Shown: positions 1-8,243, counted from the first letter of the stretch. The stretch: DNA of 39,952 nucleotides from Candidatus Sumerlaeota bacterium (GCA_026398575.1 JAPLSP010000048.1:1-39952); one strand, 5' to 3'. Numbers and translations: made by a program. The notes: generated from the sequence alone by a model not told the origin.

Positions 1-2
1 TC

Positions 3-140
3 GTGGAAGGGCTGAACAACAAGGCGAAAGTCGCGATGAGAAATAGCTATGGATTTTCGACCTTCAAATGCTTGGAAATTGTGCTCTATCATAAGCTTGG
101 CAAACTACCGGAGCCAAAATTTACCCACAGATTCTTTTAA
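3..140 (+). CDS. C-terminal end of a transposase, probably ISL3-type (partial, cut by window edge)
   Basis: The first 45 codons are open from the window edge and end at TAA 138-140. The peptide begins VEGLNNKAKVAMRNSYGF and ends with LGKLPEPKFTHRFF. The EGLNNK...YGF signature is typical of the C-terminal end of DDE transposases of the ISL3 type, where the Glu is the last catalytic residue. The rest of the gene lies outside the window, so it is not possible to say whether the element is intact. I could not identify a terminal inverted repeat after the stop. The family call rests on motif memory and is moderately secure; that it is a transposase end is more secure. Confidence 0.7.
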   Translation: MEGLNNKAKVAMRNSYGFSTFKCLEIVLYHKLGKLPEPKFTHRFF

Positions 141-206
141 GAACCCATTTTTAATTGGTTTAAAGATTCCAAAAAACGAAATGCAAAAGAAAAACGCCTG
201 CAACTG

Positions 207-401
207 TTGCACACGATGTTAACGGATGATAGATTCTCTGAGCATTGGCGAAATTTGTCCACTATGGCGAAAGTCATTGGGGCAAATGAAGAGACAACAA
301 AAGAACTTCTGATCGAGGAAGGAGCTCGTGGAAGCGAAAGCGTCAATGACAATCTATGGGGCTTGATAAAGTATCATCCACTTAATCAGATTGATAAATG
401 A
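207..401 (+). CDS. Hypothetical protein, probably a remnant of a larger gene
   Basis: The frame is open from base 141, directly after the transposase stop, to the stop at 399-401. It has no convincing ribosome-binding site; possible starts are TTG 207 and ATG 216. The peptide is charged and helical-looking (KRLQLLHTMLTDDRFSEHW..., then MAKVIGANEETTKELLIEEGARGS). This reads like the end of a globular protein rather than a random frame. The lack of a start and its position against a transposase suggest the 3' part of a gene interrupted by the insertion element. No function can be given. Confidence 0.35.
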   Translation: MHTMLTDDRFSEHWRNLSTMAKVIGANEETTKELLIEEGARGSESVNDNLWGLIKYHPLNQIDK

Positions 402-472
402 CATTTCTCTCAGTAGTTCGATTTCAAATTTAGCGCTCTACTGCGAGATTTCATATATAGGAGGCCGCCAAA

Positions 473-694
473 ATGAACAGCTCTTTCACAGCAGTCTTAG
501 AGAGAGAAAGGACCGGCTTTTCAGCCTTATGTCCAGAGCTCGATGTGGCCAGCCAAGGCGAAACGGTTGAAGAAGCTGTGGCTAATTTACGCGAAGCGGT
601 TGAATTATTCCTTGAATGTGCCGATGAAACAGAGATTCATGAGAGATTGCATAATGAAGTTTTCGTAACCCGTTTCGAGGTAGCCCATGGGTAA
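473..694 (+). CDS. hicB: HicB-family antitoxin
   Basis: A 73-residue protein with the HicB partial RNase-H-like fold signature: a short beta start, then GFSALCPELDVASQGETVEEAVANL and an acidic helix. This matches the HicB_like antitoxin family, which neutralises HicA by binding it. It lacks the extra C-terminal DNA-binding domain of long HicB proteins, so it is a minimal form. A strong ribosome-binding site (AGGAGG) lies 8 bases before ATG 473. The gene overlaps hicA by 8 bases, so the two are translationally coupled, with the antitoxin made first. Expected regulation is autorepression by the pair, but no operator was identified. Confidence 0.85.
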   Translation: MNSSFTAVLERERTGFSALCPELDVASQGETVEEAVANLREAVELFLECADETEIHERLHNEVFVTRFEVAHG

Positions 695-905
695 GCTGCG
701 CCCATTGTCAGGGCAAGAAGTTTGCCGTATTTTGCGCCGATATGGCTTTGAGGAAGTTCGAAGGAAAGGCAGCCATATCGTGATGCAGTTAAGAACCATG
801 AGCGGGACAAGAACAGTCCCTGTTCCCGATCATGCAGAAATAAAAAAAGGAACACTTTCATCAATCATTAGACAGAGCGGTTTGTCACGCACTGAATTTG
901 AGTAA
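687..905 (+). CDS. hicA: HicA-family mRNA interferase toxin
   Basis: A 72-residue basic protein of the HicA (YcfA) double-stranded-RNA-binding-like family. The conserved Gly28-Ser29-His30 (RRKGSHIVM) contains the catalytic histidine. The ending [23 protein letters not shown] is the characteristic HicA tail. Toxins of this family cleave mRNA and stop translation until the antitoxin is replenished. The start at 687 overlaps the end of hicB by 8 bases. With the adjacent transposase remnant and AT-richer DNA, the pair looks like an acquired module at the edge of the purQ region. Confidence 0.88.
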   Translation: MGKLRPLSGQEVCRILRRYGFEEVRRKGSHIVMQLRTMSGTRTVPVPDHAEIKKGTLSSIIRQSGLSRTEFE

Positions 906-978
906 GCAGCACGGATCAGATCATCTTCTTATTCAGTTTTCGTTTATAGAGTTTTTATTTTTATTCAGAGGCTTCAAC

Positions 979-1662
979 ATGGCTTGGGCTGTTGTTAGTT
1001 TTCCTGGATCGAATTGCGATGCGGATTGCCTGCACGCGATGAAGGACGTTTTGAGCGTTGAAACGCGCATGGTCTGGCATACCGATACGCTTGGGCGTGA
1101 CATCGCGGGCGTCATCCTGCCGGGCGGGTTTTCCTATGGCGATTATCTGCGCTGCGGCGCCATCGCCAAGTTTGCGCCCGTCATGAAATCGGTGCGCGAA
1201 CTGGCCGCCAAGGGCAGGCCCGTCATCGGCATCTGCAATGGCTTTCAGATTCTGCTCGAAGCCGGATTGCTGCCGGGCGCGATGCTGCGCAATCGCGTCT
1301 GCGAGTTCCGCTGCCAATTCGTTCATCTCAAAACCGAGCGGACCGACACGATATTCACGAAACTCTGCCCGCCGGTTATCCGAATCCCGATCGCCCACGG
1401 CGAAGGCAATTATTTCACGGCGCCCGACGGTCTCAAGGAGCTGGAGGACAACGGACAGATTCTTTTCCGCTATTGCGATGAGAACGGCATGGTGACCGAC
1501 AAAGCCAATCCCAACGGCGCGGTGGGCAATATCGCGGGCATCACGAACAAGGCCGGCAACGTATTGGGCATGATGCCGCATCCCGAGCGCGTCGTCGAGC
1601 CGCTGATCGGCGGCGCGGACGGGCGGACGATCCTGCAGTCCATGATCGAGGCGGCTGTATGA
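979..1662 (+). CDS. purQ: Phosphoribosylformylglycinamidine synthase subunit PurQ (glutaminase)
   Basis: This is the 227-residue small glutaminase subunit of FGAM synthase, step 4 of de novo purine synthesis; it releases ammonia from glutamine for the PurL/PurS partners. The class-I amidotransferase triad is visible: nucleophile Cys86 in GICNGFQIL, and His201 and Glu203 in MPHPERV. The N-terminus ([13 protein letters not shown]) and [14 protein letters not shown] are PurQ hallmarks. The length is the usual one for the stand-alone subunit. I chose ATG 979 because the family starts at this MAWAV segment; the frame is open further upstream into AT-rich DNA without homology. No purL or purS lies beside it. 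Confidence 0.95.
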   Translation: MAWAVVSFPGSNCDADCLHAMKDVLSVETRMVWHTDTLGRDIAGVILPGGFSYGDYLRCGAIAKFAPVMKSVRELAAKGRPVIGICNGFQILLEAGLLPGAMLRNRVCEFRCQFVHLKTERTDTIFTKLCPPVIRIPIAHGEGNYFTAPDGLKELEDNGQILFRYCDENGMVTDKANPNGAVGNIAGITNKAGNVLGMMPHPERVVEPLIGGADGRTILQSMIEAAV

Positions 1663-1686
1663 GCAAGGCTTTGGGGCGTTGATAAA

Positions 1687-1950
1687 ATGTACATAACAGA
1701 ATCCGATATGCCTGCAATCGCAGAGCGCGTGAATAAGCGTTTGATAGAAGAGGGAACAAAGCATCAAATGCGGATTGTAATCACTGGCAATGGCGGCGAG
1801 TTTGAGGATAATTGGCTGTATATCCCCGTGACTCCCCTAACAACAGGTATTAGGCCCTCTGAGTATGCGAACATCCTGGGGCTTATTATAAAGGAATTGC
1901 GACAAGACCAGATAGAGAATGTACTCCTTGTGCCAACTATTCCCGATTAA
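1687..1950 (+). CDS. Small hypothetical protein
   Basis: An 87-residue protein of unknown function, beginning 24 bases after purQ and ending 13 bases before the glycosyltransferase start. It alternates charged helices and beta-type segments (QMRIVITGNGGEFEDNWLYIPVTP) and shows no signal peptide or membrane segment. The composition looks coding and its frame sits cleanly between two real genes, but the ribosome-binding site is weak. It could be a small regulatory protein or a toxin/antitoxin-like accessory protein; nothing in the sequence decides this. Confidence 0.55.
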   Translation: MYITESDMPAIAERVNKRLIEEGTKHQMRIVITGNGGEFEDNWLYIPVTPLTTGIRPSEYANILGLIIKELRQDQIENVLLVPTIPD

Positions 1951-1963
1951 CATTGATAATCGC

Positions 1964-2713
1964 ATGACTCCGGACGCCTCCGCCCCATGGCTTTCCATCA
2001 TCATCCCCGCTTTCAACGAAGAAAAATGCATCGCCGGGTGTATCGAAAGCGCGCACTCCGCCTGCCGCGCGGTTCTGGCGCCTGACCAGGCCTTTGAAAT
2101 TATTGTCGTGGACAACAACTCGACGGATAGGACCGCGCAACTGGCGCGCGAAGCCGGCGTGCGCGTGGTCTTTGAGCCGGTCAACCAGATTGCCCGGGCG
2201 CGCAACCGGGGCGCGCAAGAGGCGCAGGGACAATGGCTTGTTTTTCTGGATGCCGATTCTTTCTTATCAGAGGAACTGCTGCGCGACACCGTGCAGGCCA
2301 TGAATGACGCGCGAATCATCGGCGGCGGAACGCTGGCGCGCTTCCCGGATTCGGCGGTGTTGACGATGCGACTGGGGATGCGGGTTTGGAATGGTATTTC
2401 GCGCGTGTTTCGGTGGGCGTGCGGGGCGTATATTTTCTGCCGCGCCGAGGCCTTCCGAAGCATTGGCGGCTTCGATACGATGCTATATGCAACCGAAGAA
2501 CTTGACCTGAGCGCGCGCCTGAAGCGTCTGGCGCGCAAAAACCGGCAGCGGTTCGTCATCCTGACGCGCCATCGGCTGTTGACATCGGACCGCAAATGGC
2601 GGCTTTATCGCGTCAGACAGATGCTGCGCTTGCTGCTCTACGTTCTCTGGTCGCCGCGCCGCGCTCCGCGCGACCGCAAGCGCTGCAATCTTTGGTATGA
2701 TGGAAAACGCTGA
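1964..2713 (+). CDS. Family 2 glycosyltransferase
   Basis: A 249-residue GT-A fold glycosyltransferase. The nucleotide-binding start is SIIIPAFNEEKCIAGCIES, followed by IIVVDNNSTDRTAQLA and the metal-binding DxD motif in FLDADSFLS. FDTMLYATEELDLSARLK provides the acceptor-side acidic pair. It probably transfers a sugar from a nucleotide donor to an envelope or lipid acceptor; the acceptor cannot be read. It lacks a clear C-terminal membrane segment, though residues near 220-230 are hydrophobic. The start at 1964 places the family core six residues in. The gene ends only a few bases before a G-rich heptamer array at 2717. Confidence 0.85.
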   Translation: MTPDASAPWLSIIIPAFNEEKCIAGCIESAHSACRAVLAPDQAFEIIVVDNNSTDRTAQLAREAGVRVVFEPVNQIARARNRGAQEAQGQWLVFLDADSFLSEELLRDTVQAMNDARIIGGGTLARFPDSAVLTMRLGMRVWNGISRVFRWACGAYIFCRAEAFRSIGGFDTMLYATEELDLSARLKRLARKNRQRFVILTRHRLLTSDRKWRLYRVRQMLRLLLYVLWSPRRAPRDRKRCNLWYDGKR

Positions 2714-2716
2714 AGC

Positions 2717-2930
2717 GGAGGTCAGGGGTCGGGGGGTCGGGGGTCGGGGGTCAGGGGTCGGGGGGTCGGGGGGGCGTGGATCGTGATTCGTGATTCGTGA
2801 TTCGGGGCTTAGGACTCAAGCCCCGATCTCCGAACCACGTCTTACGAATCACGAATCACGAACCACGAATCCCGAACCACGAATCCCGAAACTGAACTCG
2901 GAACTCGGAACTCGGAACTCGGAACTAATC
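2717..2930. repeat. Strand-switching heptamer array between a glycosyltransferase gene and ispH
   Basis: The left half carries G-rich units on the plus strand (GGGGTCA, GGGGTCG, then GTGATTC three times and GGGGCTT). After a centre near 2813-2822 the sequence changes to complementary-type units (GAATCAC, GAACCAC, GAATCCC) and finally GGAACTC four times, up to 2925. The two halves can pair as a long imperfect hairpin. The left half has G runs about every 7 bases, a pattern compatible with G-quadruplexes. The array runs to within a few bases of the ispH start codon. Confidence 0.85.
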
Positions 2931-2932
2931 TG

Positions 2933-4975
2933 ATGGCCGTCATCCTAGCCAAAACCGCCGGATTCTGTTGGGGCGTCAAGCGCGCGATGGACATGGCCCT
3001 CAAGGTTTCATCCGAGGCCGATGTCCCGATTCGAACGCTGGGACCGCTGATCCATAACCGCCAGGCCATTGAGCTGCTCAAATCCAAAGGCGTTGGACAG
3101 ATTGCCGAGCCCGCCGAGGCCGGGCAGGAAATGACGGTGATCATCCGCGCGCATGGAATCGGACCGCAAACGCGCGCGGCCATTCTGGAATGCGGCGCGC
3201 AAATCTGCGACGCCACCTGCCCCCACGTCGTCCGCGCGCAGCGCCTGGTCCAGCGCTACACCCAGGAGGGATACGACGCCATCGTCGTAGGCGACCGCGA
3301 CCACGCCGAAACCATCGGCATCGTCGCGCACGCCGCCGCCGCCGGCAGTTCCGAGTTCCGAGTTCCGAGTTCCAAGTTCAGGGATCAGGGGTCAGGTGTC
3401 AGGGATCAGAACCTTTTGCAGCACAATCAGGAAAAAACAGGCGTACAGTCTGAAAGCAGCCGTGCGCAATCCCTGACCCCTGACCCCCGATCCCCAGCCC
3501 CTGATTTGCAATCTGCAATCCGCAATCCGCAATCCGCAATCCAACGCGGTCGGGCTTTTGTCGTCGAATCCATTGAAGACATCGGCGCCTTGCCGCGCGA
3601 TCTTGACAAAGTCGTCGTCGTGGCGCAGACCACGCAGGAGCAGGAACGTTTCGAGCGCGTCGCCGAGCGGTTGAAGCAGGTTTACCCCCATGCCGAAATT
3701 CATAATACCGTCTGTTCGGACGCCTCCAACCGCCAGAAGGAGCTGCGCGAGTTGGCGCGGCGGGCCGATGCGATCATCGTCGTTGGCGGACGCCACAGCG
3801 CCAATACCAAACGCCTGGCGCAGATCGCGCAAGAAACGGGGACGCCCACCTGGCTGGTCGAAACGGCGCAGGAACTGGACGCCGGCGCGCTGCGCGCCTA
3901 TCGCAACATCGGCGTTACCGCCGGCGCCTCGACGCCTTACTGGATCATCAACTCCGTGGTCGAGCGGCTCGAAGCGCTCGATGAGGCCAAGCGTCCGCTG
4001 CCTCTGCGCGCCGCCGCCGCAATCATGCGCTATCTCGTCATCGGGCAGTTTTGTCTGGCCTTCAGCGCCGCGCTGCTGACGCTGGGCGCCTTCGGCCTGA
4101 TGCGACAGCAGCCGCGCTGGATCGAATGCGCGTTTGCCGGGCTGTTCGTGTTGTGCATGCATTTGTTCCATCGCTATCTCGGACTGGCGCCCAATCCTTC
4201 GATGCTCTATGGACCGCGCCGGTACTTCTATGCGCACCGCCATACCCTGCTCGCGATCTGCGCGGTCTCGGCAGCGGGCGCGCTCGCCTGCGCGGCGACG
4301 ATCCATCCCCTGATATTGATCCTGGCGGCGATGGGCCTGGCCGGCGGCATCGTCTATTGCTGGACGACGCGCCCGCATGAGGCCGATCCCAAAGGCATTG
4401 CGCGCTGGTTCAAACGCCTGGGCGGATCGAAGGACCTGTTCATGGCGGCGGCCTGGACCGCCGTCGTGGTCGGCCTGCCGTTCCTCAGCGCCTGGCTCAG
4501 CCGCGTCTCGCCCGGCGCCCTGCCGCAGCTGCCATCGCTGCCAACATTGCCCAAAGACAGCCTGAACCTGCTGGCCGAGGCAACCCCGCACGGCGGCTGG
4601 CTGGAATTCCTCCTGACGGCGGCGGCGGTCTTCCTGCTGGTCATCATCCGGTCCGTGCTGATGGACCTGCGCGATATTGACGACGACCTGCTTGTCGGCC
4701 GCGACACCCTGCCCACCGCCATCGGCATGAAGATGACCCTGCGCCTGATTATCCTGGGAATTATTTTGTTAGCCGCCATGCTGGCCGCAGTCCTGGGCGG
4801 AACAGCCGGCTGGCTGGGCGCCGCATGGACGGTTCCCGTCATCGCCTTCCAAGCCTTCAACGTCGCGCTAACCTGGCGCCAAATCATCCGCCGCGGCGCC
4901 CTATGGGACGCCCTGATAGACGGCCAAATCCTCCTGACCGCGGCGGTGGTGGCTTGGGCGGCGTTTTCCGGTTGA
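2933..4975 (+). CDS. ispH: 4-hydroxy-3-methylbut-2-enyl diphosphate reductase (IspH) fused to a UbiA-like membrane domain
   Basis: The N-terminal part is IspH, the 4Fe-4S enzyme that reduces HMBPP to IPP and DMAPP in the last step of the MEP pathway. Cluster ligands Cys12, Cys96 and Cys261 are present. So are substrate residues His41, His74, His124, catalytic Glu126, the QTT segment near 232-234, the SxN motif of GGRHSANTKRL and TAGAST. Residues about 139-205 are a heptamer-repeat insertion in a surface loop. From about residue 360 the protein becomes a polytopic membrane domain. It has the second Asp motif of UbiA prenyltransferases (DLRDIDDDLLVGRDTLP, residues 578-594). The first NDxxD motif is not evident between its first helices, so prenyl transfer is uncertain. 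No clear ribosome-binding site is seen; repeat units run to the ATG. Confidence 0.92.
   Translation: MAVILAKTAGFCWGVKRAMDMALKVSSEADVPIRTLGPLIHNRQAIELLKSKGVGQIAEPAEAGQEMTVIIRAHGIGPQTRAAILECGAQICDATCPHVVRAQRLVQRYTQEGYDAIVVGDRDHAETIGIVAHAAAAGSSEFRVPSSKFRDQGSGVRDQNLLQHNQEKTGVQSESSRAQSLTPDPRSPAPDLQSAIRNPQSAIQRGRAFVVESIEDIGALPRDLDKVVVVAQTTQEQERFERVAERLKQVYPHAEIHNTVCSDASNRQKELRELARRADAIIVVGGRHSANTKRLAQIAQETGTPTWLVETAQELDAGALRAYRNIGVTAGASTPYWIINSVVERLEALDEAKRPLPLRAAAAIMRYLVIGQFCLAFSAALLTLGAFGLMRQQPRWIECAFAGLFVLCMHLFHRYLGLAPNPSMLYGPRRYFYAHRHTLLAICAVSAAGALACAATIHPLILILAAMGLAGGIVYCWTTRPHEADPKGIARWFKRLGGSKDLFMAAAWTAVVVGLPFLSAWLSRVSPGALPQLPSLPTLPKDSLNLLAEATPHGGWLEFLLTAAAVFLLVIIRSVLMDLRDIDDDLLVGRDTLPTAIGMKMTLRLIILGIILLAAMLAAVLGGTAGWLGAAWTVPVIAFQAFNVALTWRQIIRRGALWDALIDGQILLTAAVVAWAAFSG
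3347..3547. repeat. In-frame strand-switching heptamer array inside ispH
   Basis: Units TTCCGAG (three times), then GTCAGGG/ATCAGGG, a non-repeat centre of about 55 bases, then CCCTGAC-type units and GCAATCC (four times). Translated, it gives about 67 residues of low-complexity peptide (EFRVPSS, GSGVRDQ, SAIRNPQ). It is inserted between the HAETIGI segment and the FVVES segment of IspH, where homologues have a short loop. The surrounding enzyme motifs are intact. Confidence 0.88.
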
Positions 4976-5004
4976 GATTCACAGTGATAAGAAAGGAGAC
5001 CGAA

Positions 5005-6438
5005 ATGAAACGGCGCTACTGGTCCTTCGGTTTCGCAGCAATCGTCATCGCGGCCCTTCTCGCCAGCCATGACGTCGCGCAGGGCGCCCCTGCTGCTACC
5101 GCTTTGTCTGCCGATTTTTTCCGGCCGGGACCAGTCGCTCCCGATACGCTCCCAGCCCAGGGCATTTTCCCGCAGGGCAGGACCATGCACATCGGCGGTT
5201 ATTCGCCCACCATCGCACCGGTCAAGCAATTGGGCGACATCATCCCGATGGAGCTCGCCAAGAAATCAGGCTTCACGGTGGCGGGACCGTATTATGGGGC
5301 CTTTGCCGGATCAAAGGCCAATATGGAACGCGCCGCGGCTCTGGGGATGCATGTCGCCGCCCAGTTGGAAGTCCCGCCGGCCCTGCGCTTCAACAAAGAG
5401 GAGGCCAAAGACGCCCTCAAACTTCGTGGCGCCCGCATGACCGCGCTTCCGGAGGCGGACTTGCGAAAATGGATTCAGGAAGACATGGAACAATTCCTCA
5501 AAAATCCCGAACTGAATCGCGCCGTCTCTTGCTGGGCGATCTCGCCGGAGGAGTTGCGTTTCTGGGTCAAGGCGGAATTGAACTACGAGCAGGCTTTCGT
5601 CAAGGCCGTGAATGATTTCGATCCGCAGCATCGCCCGGTCTATATGTATGAGCCCAACAATCGCAATACCACCAGCCTTCTCAAGACCGGCCCGGGCCAG
5701 GGGTTTGTGCTCGAAGGCGCTTATGTGCACAGTTACGGCTGGGACGTGCGGCGGGCTTTGCGCATCAACTGGGCGATGGATCAGATGACCAGCGCCGCCG
5801 CACAAGACAAGCGCATCGTCGTGCCGGGTCTCCAGCTGTCGCAGGATATGCCGGGCTTCACGGCCAAGGACCTTGAAAGCAGCCCAACCGCCCGCGCCCG
5901 CCTGCGCCGTCTGCTGAGGCACGACGTTTTTTTGGCGATCGCGCGCGGCGCGCAGGGCTTTCAGGTGTGGTCATTGTTCCATTCGCGCAAAAACATGACA
6001 ACCTATCTGGAGTTGGTGAACGGCTACGGCGAAGTCTTCCGCGAGATGGCGCCGCCAGAAAACCTTCAAGCGCCCATCCTGTTTGGCGAGCGCCGCAATG
6101 ACGTGACGCTCGAACTGGCGGAAGGCCCGGCCTTCATCTCCGCCAAAGAAACGCTGGATGCCGTTGAAGGCAAAGTTGACGTGCAGAAGGAACGGTGGCC
6201 TTCGTTGCGTCTGGCCAACCTAGCATACTCGAATGAGCGTGTACTCATCCTGGTCAACTCCGCCGACCAACCCGTGCGCGCGCGGCTTGGCGGCATCCCT
6301 GTTGCGGCGCGTCTGATCGTCGTTTCCGGAGGGGACGCCGCCAAGATCGCCGGAGACAGTTCCTATAAGCCCTACTTGGAGATAATGCTGGAACCTTTCG
6401 CGGCGCTTGTTTTGCGAGTGGAAAAATCCGCGGAGTAA
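5005..6438 (+). CDS. Secreted glycoside-hydrolase-like protein (unassigned)
   Basis: A 477-residue exported protein. ATG 5005 follows a good AAGGAG site, and the first 28 residues form a signal peptide (Lys/Arg, long hydrophobic core, ending around SHDVAQGA). The body looks like an alpha/beta barrel. It has paired acidic residues, aromatic-rich segments (GAYVHSYGWDVRRALRINWA, ARGAQGFQVWSLFHS) and a short beta domain at the end (RVLILVNSADQPVRARL...FAALVLRVEK). That final domain resembles the C-terminal domain of barrel glycosidases. I cannot name a family or place catalytic acids. The gene stands alone between ispH and a convergent minus-strand block. An earlier in-frame start inside ispH has no support. 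Confidence 0.6.
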   Translation: MKRRYWSFGFAAIVIAALLASHDVAQGAPAATALSADFFRPGPVAPDTLPAQGIFPQGRTMHIGGYSPTIAPVKQLGDIIPMELAKKSGFTVAGPYYGAFAGSKANMERAAALGMHVAAQLEVPPALRFNKEEAKDALKLRGARMTALPEADLRKWIQEDMEQFLKNPELNRAVSCWAISPEELRFWVKAELNYEQAFVKAVNDFDPQHRPVYMYEPNNRNTTSLLKTGPGQGFVLEGAYVHSYGWDVRRALRINWAMDQMTSAAAQDKRIVVPGLQLSQDMPGFTAKDLESSPTARARLRRLLRHDVFLAIARGAQGFQVWSLFHSRKNMTTYLELVNGYGEVFREMAPPENLQAPILFGERRNDVTLELAEGPAFISAKETLDAVEGKVDVQKERWPSLRLANLAYSNERVLILVNSADQPVRARLGGIPVAARLIVVSGGDAAKIAGDSSYKPYLEIMLEPFAALVLRVEKSAE

Positions 6439-6486
6439 AGAATTGGGGATTTGACGCGGCAGCGCTACTTGGAGCGTTGACGTGAG

Positions 6487-7626
6487 TTACTCATCCGAGG
6501 CGCTTATCTCAATAGGATCTATGCTGATAAGATGGCTTTTATGCTTTTCGTGTCGAACCACAGCGCGGACAGTTTGTCCGAACATTGGACGGACAATATC
6601 TTCCATAATAGCTTTGGGGACGGTCACATTGTGCGCATTTCCATTCTTAGGGCAAATCTTGATCTGACCCGCCCTGCTTTTGGTGGCATCCGCGAAAAGA
6701 AGCGTCCCCGTGACTTCTGTCTCTCCACGTGCCTCCTCTTGTTTATCAGTTCCGCGGATTATCTCTCCAATCTGACGACTGCGCAGAGCGAATGGAACGA
6801 TGCGCTCCTTCCCGTCCTGTCGCGCGCTAAAGCCGATATAATTTATCTTGTCTTTATCAGGCGCGATTTTCTTGGCAAGAGCAAGAAAATTCTGGTAGTA
6901 GTCTTCAATTCGGATTCGATTGTGCAAAGCATCTGCTTCTTGATCCGAAAGAAGCTGCATGCAGTCCATAAACTCAGCTATTGCTTTAGCTCCAGTGTTC
7001 ATCTCAGAGAACAGCGTCTCAGGACCGCCAATGCGAATGCTGAAAGCAAAACTTGAGGGTTCTGGGGCCGTACAGAAAAGATCAAATCCATCCTTTTTGG
7101 CAATCCTTGCTCCGAAGGGGCGTTCGAGGGTGCGTTCAACGGTGCGAAGAACCATCGTCTTGATATCAATCATGCGACCTACGAACGAATCGAAAAGGGC
7201 AACGCCATAGCTGATAGCGTGCCCAACAAATGTGATCTTAAGATCATTTTCCTCAATATCGTATTTTCGAATTGCCAAGTGACGCTTGAAATTGGCCTGC
7301 TCAAAAAGATTCCGTAGCTCGTCTGCTATATCATCCGGAGGATTGCCCGCCAGAGCGTGGGCTATCATGCGTTCGGCATCTCGATTTAGCCCGCAGTCAA
7401 TTGCAAGCGAAGCCGCGCTCCGCAAAAAGACAGATCGAGCTGGTTCTCGGGCAACATCTTCGATCAGTGCCTCGGCCACCTGCCGTTCGAGTTCAAAGGC
7501 ATTCTTGTAAATGGCCTTTGCCCTGTCCCTTAGGCCACTCTTGCGTAGGAGATCGGCCTCATCCGCAAGGTCCATCGCCTTAGTGTGCTGTGTATGGAGT
7601 ATCATATCTTGGCTATTGTTGCGCAT
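6487..7626 (-). CDS. Unrecognised protein, distal gene of an accessory two-gene unit
   Basis: A 379-residue soluble protein without signal peptide or membrane segments. Residues 1-110 are helical repeats resembling TPR or similar (AMDLADEADLLRKSGLRDRAKAIYKNA..., LNRDAERMIAHAL). The middle contains FVGHAISYGVALFDSFVGRM and a mixed region with EDYYQNFLALAKKIAP. The end (GTLLFADATKSRAGQIKIC...VRAVVRHEKHKSHLISIDPIE) looks like a small beta barrel. It overlaps the upstream gene by 25 bases, which argues for one transcript. Base composition is clearly more AT-rich than the ABC-transporter and ispH regions, which suggests acquisition. No family is recognised. ATG 7605, seven codons in, is an alternative start. 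Confidence 0.75.
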   Translation of the reverse strand: MRNNSQDMILHTQHTKAMDLADEADLLRKSGLRDRAKAIYKNAFELERQVAEALIEDVAREPARSVFLRSAASLAIDCGLNRDAERMIAHALAGNPPDDIADELRNLFEQANFKRHLAIRKYDIEENDLKITFVGHAISYGVALFDSFVGRMIDIKTMVLRTVERTLERPFGARIAKKDGFDLFCTAPEPSSFAFSIRIGGPETLFSEMNTGAKAIAEFMDCMQLLSDQEADALHNRIRIEDYYQNFLALAKKIAPDKDKINYIGFSARQDGKERIVPFALRSRQIGEIIRGTDKQEEARGETEVTGTLLFADATKSRAGQIKICPKNGNAHNVTVPKAIMEDIVRPMFGQTVRAVVRHEKHKSHLISIDPIEISASDE

Positions 7627-8189
7627 GGGGATCCAAACTCAACTATGGAGATATAAGTTTCAAGGATTGACGATGGATTGCGTTTCACCTGTTTCTTTTT
7701 CAACGAAAGGCGAGATGAGATCTCGGATTTTTTCCCGTGTGCGATACCAGATATTTCAATCCTCGCAGTTGGATCAATCGGGTTATCCTTGTGATATAGA
7801 TAGAAATCTACGCGAGACCCTTTCCGAGCCCTGTTGAGGAAGTGATATGGCGTCAGCTCCCAGAACAATAGTGCAGTAATTCCGGTAGCGCCATATTCTA
7901 CAGCCTCGTCTTGATCATTCCAAGTTCTTCTTGCCGTTTCATTGACAGGTTCCCACAACACAGAGAAACATTCGTCAAAATGACCAACGACTAACATCTC
8001 AACGCCAGGTTTATGCTGTTGTTGTTCAAGGGAGACTGCCGCAGCCTCAGCCCACGCATGCCCTGCTTTGGGCGATGGGCAAACAGGCATGTTTGCCAAA
8101 TTGTTGAGTACGCATTTCCGTTTTAAATCTCCTGATGGCTCTCCCAAGTGCCTTCTCCTTGTCGCGACATGATTACGCCAAGAGGGCAT
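7602..8189 (-). CDS. Unrecognised protein, proximal gene of an accessory two-gene unit
   Basis: About 195 residues from ATG 8189; a weak TTG at 8237 would add 16 residues. There are no membrane segments. Notable segments are MLVVGHFDECFSVLWEPVNET, an aromatic-rich EYGATGITALLFWELTPYHF and RVDFYLYHKD. The C-terminal 60 residues are basic (KKSEISSRLSLKKKQVKRN). Overlap with the next gene and shared low GC indicate a co-transferred pair. The pairing of a small globular protein with a helical-repeat protein is seen in several accessory or defence modules, but no diagnostic motif was found here. Function unknown. Confidence 0.6.
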   Translation of the reverse strand: MPSWRNHVATRRRHLGEPSGDLKRKCVLNNLANMPVCPSPKAGHAWAEAAAVSLEQQQHKPGVEMLVVGHFDECFSVLWEPVNETARRTWNDQDEAVEYGATGITALLFWELTPYHFLNRARKGSRVDFYLYHKDNPIDPTARIEISGIAHGKKSEISSRLSLKKKQVKRNPSSILETYISIVEFGSPCATIAKI

Positions 8190-8243
8190 GTCCCAAAAGC
8201 TGTTAGAATTCTTACCTATAGAGCGAAAGCGGGTCAAGGGAGA

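Noticed and set aside
961..1767. Minus-strand frame opposite purQ
   Set aside because: Shadow of purQ; composition is Arg/Ala/His-rich and no domain is present.
3392..4591. Long minus-strand open frame opposite ispH
   Set aside because: It mirrors the GC-rich codons of a clear gene, is Gln/Arg/Gly-rich and has no motifs.
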